A stretch of 8,623 nucleotides of DNA from Dethiosulfovibrio sp. (GTDB lineage: Bacteria > Synergistota > Synergistia > Synergistales > Dethiosulfovibrionaceae): positions 1 through 8,623 of the forward strand of contig JAQUTB010000053.1 of the NCBI GenBank assembly GCA_028709985.1, given 5' to 3'. Below are positions 6,406 through 8,623 of the stretch, piece after piece. A program made the position numbers and the translations under genes. The notes under the pieces were generated by a model. It worked only from the letters and a program-made list of their open reading frames with translations, was not told where the DNA came from and did no database searches. Each line of letters begins with the position of its first letter. The stretch's first letter is position 1.

Positions 6406-6615
6406 ATGGCTAACAGCGATACCACTCAGGAGCAGGTTGACTCTAAGCCTGTGCCTGATGCGGATAACCCAACCAACCCCGAGCCAGAGCAGGAAAGCCC
6501 CTCCACCGGAGGTAGCGACGGCGGATCATCTGGAGGTGGCTGCTCGGTTGGCCATCTCACAGCAGGTTCGTTGTTGCTTGTCGCTCCGATGATGATGTTT
6601 TTCCATCGCAGATAA
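6406..6615 (+). CDS. 69-aa ORF: acidic linker plus Synergist-CTERM tail; probable gene remnant or small surface protein
   Basis: The reading frame from ATG at 6406 has a coding character but no signal peptide and no ribosome binding site. Residues of about 1-35 are Asp/Glu/Pro/Asn-rich and look like a linker. The end, SDGGSSGGGCSVGHLTAG, then a hydrophobic run, then HRR, is a Synergist-CTERM tail very like that of the Pro-Thr protein upstream. A sorting tail without an export signal makes little sense alone. The likeliest reading is the surviving 3' end of a larger surface-protein gene whose front was lost by deletion. Alternatives are a rare small protein started from an unrecognised codon, or a tail reached by frameshift. 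The frame opens at 6349, inside the end of the YjbH-like gene, but in a different phase from it, so no simple read-through joins them. The tail assignment is confident; its being a working gene is not. Confidence 0.5.
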   Translation: MANSDTTQEQVDSKPVPDADNPTNPEPEQESPSTGGSDGGSSGGGCSVGHLTAGSLLLVAPMMMFFHRR

Positions 6616-6629
6616 GTAAGAGGCGAACA

Positions 6630-6662
6630 CACGGAGGTACAGGCTAAGCCTGTACCTCCGTG
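6630..6662 (+). terminator. 16-bp perfect inverted repeat, probable terminator without U-tract
   Basis: CACGGAGGTACAGGCT (6630-6645) is perfectly complementary to AGCCTGTACCTCCGTG (6647-6662) around a single base, so the RNA would form a long stem with a small loop. It starts 14 bases after the small CTERM ORF and ends before the next promoter, a fitting place for a terminator. No T-run follows on either strand, so a role as a protein-binding palindrome or RNA-stability element is equally open. Confidence 0.5.
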
Positions 6663-6677
6663 ATTTATGGGAAAAGG

Positions 6678-6710
6678 TCCCTTGACTAAAGGGATTATGA
6701 GTAGTATTTT
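6678..6710 (+). promoter_or_regulatory. Sigma70-like promoter of the acyltransferase/dehydrogenase operon, with overlapping inverted repeat
   Basis: TTGACT (6682-6687, 5 of 6) and TATTTT (6705-6710, 4 of 6) are 17 bases apart. Transcription would start near 6717, about 28 bases before the ATG at 6745. TCCCTT (6678-6683) and AAGGGA (6689-6694) form a 6-bp inverted repeat across the -35, a possible operator. This placement makes the ATG at 6667, upstream of the promoter, an unlikely start. Confidence 0.55.
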
Positions 6711-6730
6711 TACTCACAGAATTTGTCCTG

Positions 6731-6738
6731 AAAGGGGA
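6731..6738 (+). promoter_or_regulatory. Ribosome binding site of the acyltransferase gene
   Basis: AAAGGGGA ends 6 bases before ATG at 6745. It favours that start over the in-frame ATGs at 6667 and 6697, which have no ribosome binding site and lie upstream of or inside the predicted promoter. Confidence 0.7.
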
Positions 6739-6744
6739 ATCCCT

Positions 6745-7491
6745 ATGATCCACATAACCTGCCCTGACACGGTCACATTAGGGGAAAACGTCGTAATAGA
6801 GGAAGGGGTTACTCTGGGCGAGAACGTCCAGATCGGCCACAACGTCGTCATAAAGTCCGGGGTGGTCGTAGGGAACGGATCTATCGTTCTGGACGGCTCC
6901 ATACTGGGCAAGCTCCCTGCCAAGGCTGGCCTCTCCGCCACCACCGGCGAGGTCGTGGAACTTCCCCCTCTGATCCTCGGTAAAAACGTCACGGTAGGGG
7001 CCAACTGCGTCATATACCGTGGGGCTACTGTCGGTGACGGTGTCTTCTTCGGCGACTGCGCCACCGTTCGAGAGGACGTGAGCATAGGCGAGCTGACCAT
7101 AATAGGCCGAGGGGCCACAGTGGAGAACAAGACCACCATAGGCATGAGGTGTAAAATAGAGACCAACGCCTACATAACCGCCATGAGCACCGTAGAGGAC
7201 TACTGTTTTATAGCCCCATCGGTGGCCTTCTCAAACGACAATTACCTGGGCCGCACCGAAGAGCGCAAAAAACACTTTGCCGGACCGATTCTCCGAAAGG
7301 GAGCTAGAGTAGGCGTCAACGCGACATTGCTTCCTGGAGTTGAGATAGGCCAAGACGCCCTTGTGGCGGCTGGAGCTGTGGTCACAAAGGACGTTCCTCC
7401 CAGGACCATCGTCGCGGGATGTCCCGCTCGGCCCTTCGGGGAAGTGCCGGAAGAGCAGCTCATAGAGAACCAGACATTCTACATAAGGTAA
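6745..7491 (+). CDS. Left-handed beta-helix sugar N-acyltransferase (WbpD/WlbB-like), 248 aa
   Basis: The protein is built almost wholly of hexapeptide repeats, for example VTLGEN-VVIEEG-VTLGEN-VQIGHN from residue 10 and VTVGAN-CVIYRG-ATVGDG near the middle. This is the left-handed beta-helix fold of acetyl-CoA- or acyl-ACP-dependent transferases. The C-terminal part (ETNAYITAMSTVEDYCFIAP, then SNDNYLGR, then GPILRKGARVGVNATLLPGV, then VAAGAVVTKDVPPRTIVAGCPAR) resembles WbpD/WlbB. Those enzymes N-acetylate the 3-amino group of UDP-2-acetamido-3-amino-2,3-dideoxy-glucuronate. At 248 residues it is longer than WbpD (about 190); the extra length is N-terminal helix coils and a loop (about 55-75, GKLPAKAGLSATTGEV). 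It is followed 13 bases later by a WbpA-like dehydrogenase, the first enzyme of that same pathway, which supports a role in surface-sugar synthesis in the cytosol. The exact substrate is inferred, and other amino-sugar acyltransferases of this fold remain possible. Confidence 0.8.
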   Translation: MIHITCPDTVTLGENVVIEEGVTLGENVQIGHNVVIKSGVVVGNGSIVLDGSILGKLPAKAGLSATTGEVVELPPLILGKNVTVGANCVIYRGATVGDGVFFGDCATVREDVSIGELTIIGRGATVENKTTIGMRCKIETNAYITAMSTVEDYCFIAPSVAFSNDNYLGRTEERKKHFAGPILRKGARVGVNATLLPGVEIGQDALVAAGAVVTKDVPPRTIVAGCPARPFGEVPEEQLIENQTFYIR

Positions 7492-7504
7492 AGGGGACAA
7501 ATAC

Positions 7505-8623
7505 ATGGCTTTGTTGGACAAAATAAAGGATAAGAGTGCAAAAATAGGGGTCATCGGCCTGGGCTACGTGGGGCTTCCTCTTGCGGTGGAAAAGGCAAAA
7601 GCTGGCTACACCGTGATCGGCTTTGACGTTCAGGGAGACAAGTGCGACAAGGTCAACAGAGGGGAGAACTACATAGGCGACGTCGTTCCAGAGGAGCTTA
7701 TGGACTTGGTGTCCCGTGGGCTTATCTCCGCCACCACCGACTTCGACGGCCTGAAGGGTTGCGACGTGGTCGCCATATGCGTTCCCACTCCCCTGGACAA
7801 GTTCAAACAGCCCGACCTATCCTACGTCGAGGCCTCCACGAAAGAGGTCGCAAGCAGGCTCCACAAGGAAATGCTTGTGGTTTTAGAATCCACCACCTAC
7901 CCAGGAACAACGGAGGAAATCCTGAAACCCCTCCTCGAGGCGTCGGGATTAAAGGTGGGAACCGACATATACCTGGCCTTCAGCCCCGAGAGGGTCGATC
8001 CAGGCAACGCCACCTACAAAACCCACAACACCCCCAAGGTGGTCGGTGGCTGCACCCCCTCTTGCACCGAGGTCGCCAAGACCCTCTACGAAGCGGTTTT
8101 AGACGCCCCGGTCTGCGTCGTCTCCAGCCCTAAAGAGGCGGAGGCCACTAAAATACTTGAAAACACCTTCCGCATAGTAAACTGTGCCCTTGCCAACGAA
8201 ATGTCCATACTATGCAACAAAATGGGCATAAACCTCTGGGAGGTCATAAAGGCGGCCTCCACAAAGCCCTTCGGATTCGTCCCCTTCTACCCCGGCCCGG
8301 GAATAGGGGGCCACTGTATCCCCCTGGACCCCTTCTACCTCACCTACAAGGCCAGGGAATACGACTACCACACCAGGCTCATAGAGCTGGCCGGGGAGAT
8401 AAACGACTCCATGCCCGACCACGTGGTCGAAAGGCTCATGAACCTGCTGAACGACCGGTGCAAGGCCCTAAAGTGCAGCAAAATCCTGATCCTCGGCGTC
8501 GCCTACAAAGGGGACATCGACGACCTGAGAGAGTCGCCTGCCCTGAAGGTCTGGGAGAACCTGGAGTCCAAAGGAGCCTCGGTCGACTATCACGACCCCT
8601 ATTGCCCCACGGTCCACTGGAAG
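7505..8623 (+). CDS. wbpA: UDP-N-acetylhexosamine 6-dehydrogenase, WbpA-like (3' end beyond window)
   Basis: The 373 codons present are open to the window edge; family members have about 430, so roughly 60 C-terminal residues are missing. The N-terminal NAD-binding motif is KIGVIGLGYVGLPLA (13-27). VPTPLD and LESTTYPGTTEE follow as usual. The catalytic-site segments are conserved: K216 and N220 in ATKILENTFR, and the nucleophilic C271 in GPGIGGHCIPLDPFYL. The sequence after it, TYKAREYDYHTRLIELAGEIN, is the form typical of WbpA, which oxidises UDP-GlcNAc to the uronic acid using two NAD+. The C-terminal UDP-binding domain begins with LILGVAYKGDIDDLRESPAL. A UDP-ManNAc (WecC) or UDP-GalNAc (WbpO) substrate is not excluded. 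The start is ATG at 7505, with AAGGGG 8 bases before it. The neighbouring acyltransferase points to an N-acetylated uronic acid for the exported polysaccharide. Confidence 0.9.
   Translation, partial: MALLDKIKDKSAKIGVIGLGYVGLPLAVEKAKAGYTVIGFDVQGDKCDKVNRGENYIGDVVPEELMDLVSRGLISATTDFDGLKGCDVVAICVPTPLDKFKQPDLSYVEASTKEVASRLHKEMLVVLESTTYPGTTEEILKPLLEASGLKVGTDIYLAFSPERVDPGNATYKTHNTPKVVGGCTPSCTEVAKTLYEAVLDAPVCVVSSPKEAEATKILENTFRIVNCALANEMSILCNKMGINLWEVIKAASTKPFGFVPFYPGPGIGGHCIPLDPFYLTYKAREYDYHTRLIELAGEINDSMPDHVVERLMNLLNDRCKALKCSKILILGVAYKGDIDDLRESPALKVWENLESKGASVDYHDPYCPTVHWK

Noticed and set aside
6349..6615. CTERM tail as a frameshifted C-terminus of the YjbH-like protein
   Set aside because: The two frames differ and a 12-bp hairpin lies between them. 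No slippery sequence is evident at the overlap, and outer-membrane barrels do not normally carry such a tail.
7642..8133. 163-codon plus-strand open frame
   Set aside because: It is an out-of-phase shadow inside the dehydrogenase gene, very rich in Arg, Gly and Pro, with no start context.
1..8623. tRNA, rRNA, CRISPR array, transposase or phage genes
   Set aside because: None was seen on reading either strand, and the window is fully accounted for by surface-polysaccharide and surface-protein genes.

Overview
The window looks like chromosomal DNA from a diderm bacterium of the phylum Synergistota. The main clue is two C-terminal tails of the Synergist-CTERM type: a Gly-rich run, one Cys, a hydrophobic stretch and terminal basic residues. 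The codon usage (moderately high GC, yet frequent ATA for Ile and AGG/AGA for Arg) also fits. Genus and species cannot be read from the window.

The theme is synthesis and export of a surface polysaccharide. The left third (1-2916, minus strand) is one operon. It encodes a long SLBB-domain polysaccharide export protein of the Wza/KpsD superfamily, followed after 14 bases by a Wzz-type chain-length or co-polymerase protein that runs off the left edge. Its promoter, ribosome binding site and GTG start lie inside what a naive longest-ORF call would count as coding.

A divergent control region of about 360 bases (2917-3277) carries back-to-back sigma70-like promoters. On the plus side it also carries an unusually long 5' leader that can fold into two mutually exclusive hairpins. 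That leader precedes a secreted protein with a signal peptide, a 29-residue Pro-Thr linker, a domain I do not recognise and a Synergist-CTERM tail. An intrinsic terminator follows. Next comes a 722-residue YjbH/GfcD-type outer-membrane beta-barrel protein, then a hairpin, then a 69-codon ORF that is little more than an acidic/proline-rich linker plus a second Synergist-CTERM tail, then a 16-bp perfect inverted repeat.

The right part (6682 to the end) starts from its own promoter. It encodes a left-handed beta-helix sugar N-acyltransferase and, 13 bases on, a WbpA-like UDP-N-acetylhexosamine 6-dehydrogenase cut by the right edge. These would make a nucleotide-activated N-acetylated uronic acid, possibly a 2,3-diacetamido uronic acid, as a building block for the polymer that the left-hand export genes secrete.

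The most interesting items are the alternative-pairing leader upstream of the Pro-Thr protein, the two CTERM tails that bracket the YjbH-like gene (one apparently orphaned), and the resemblance of the Pro-Thr/YjbH pair to the Thr-rich small protein plus YjbH/GfcD arrangement of enterobacterial yjb/gfc operons.
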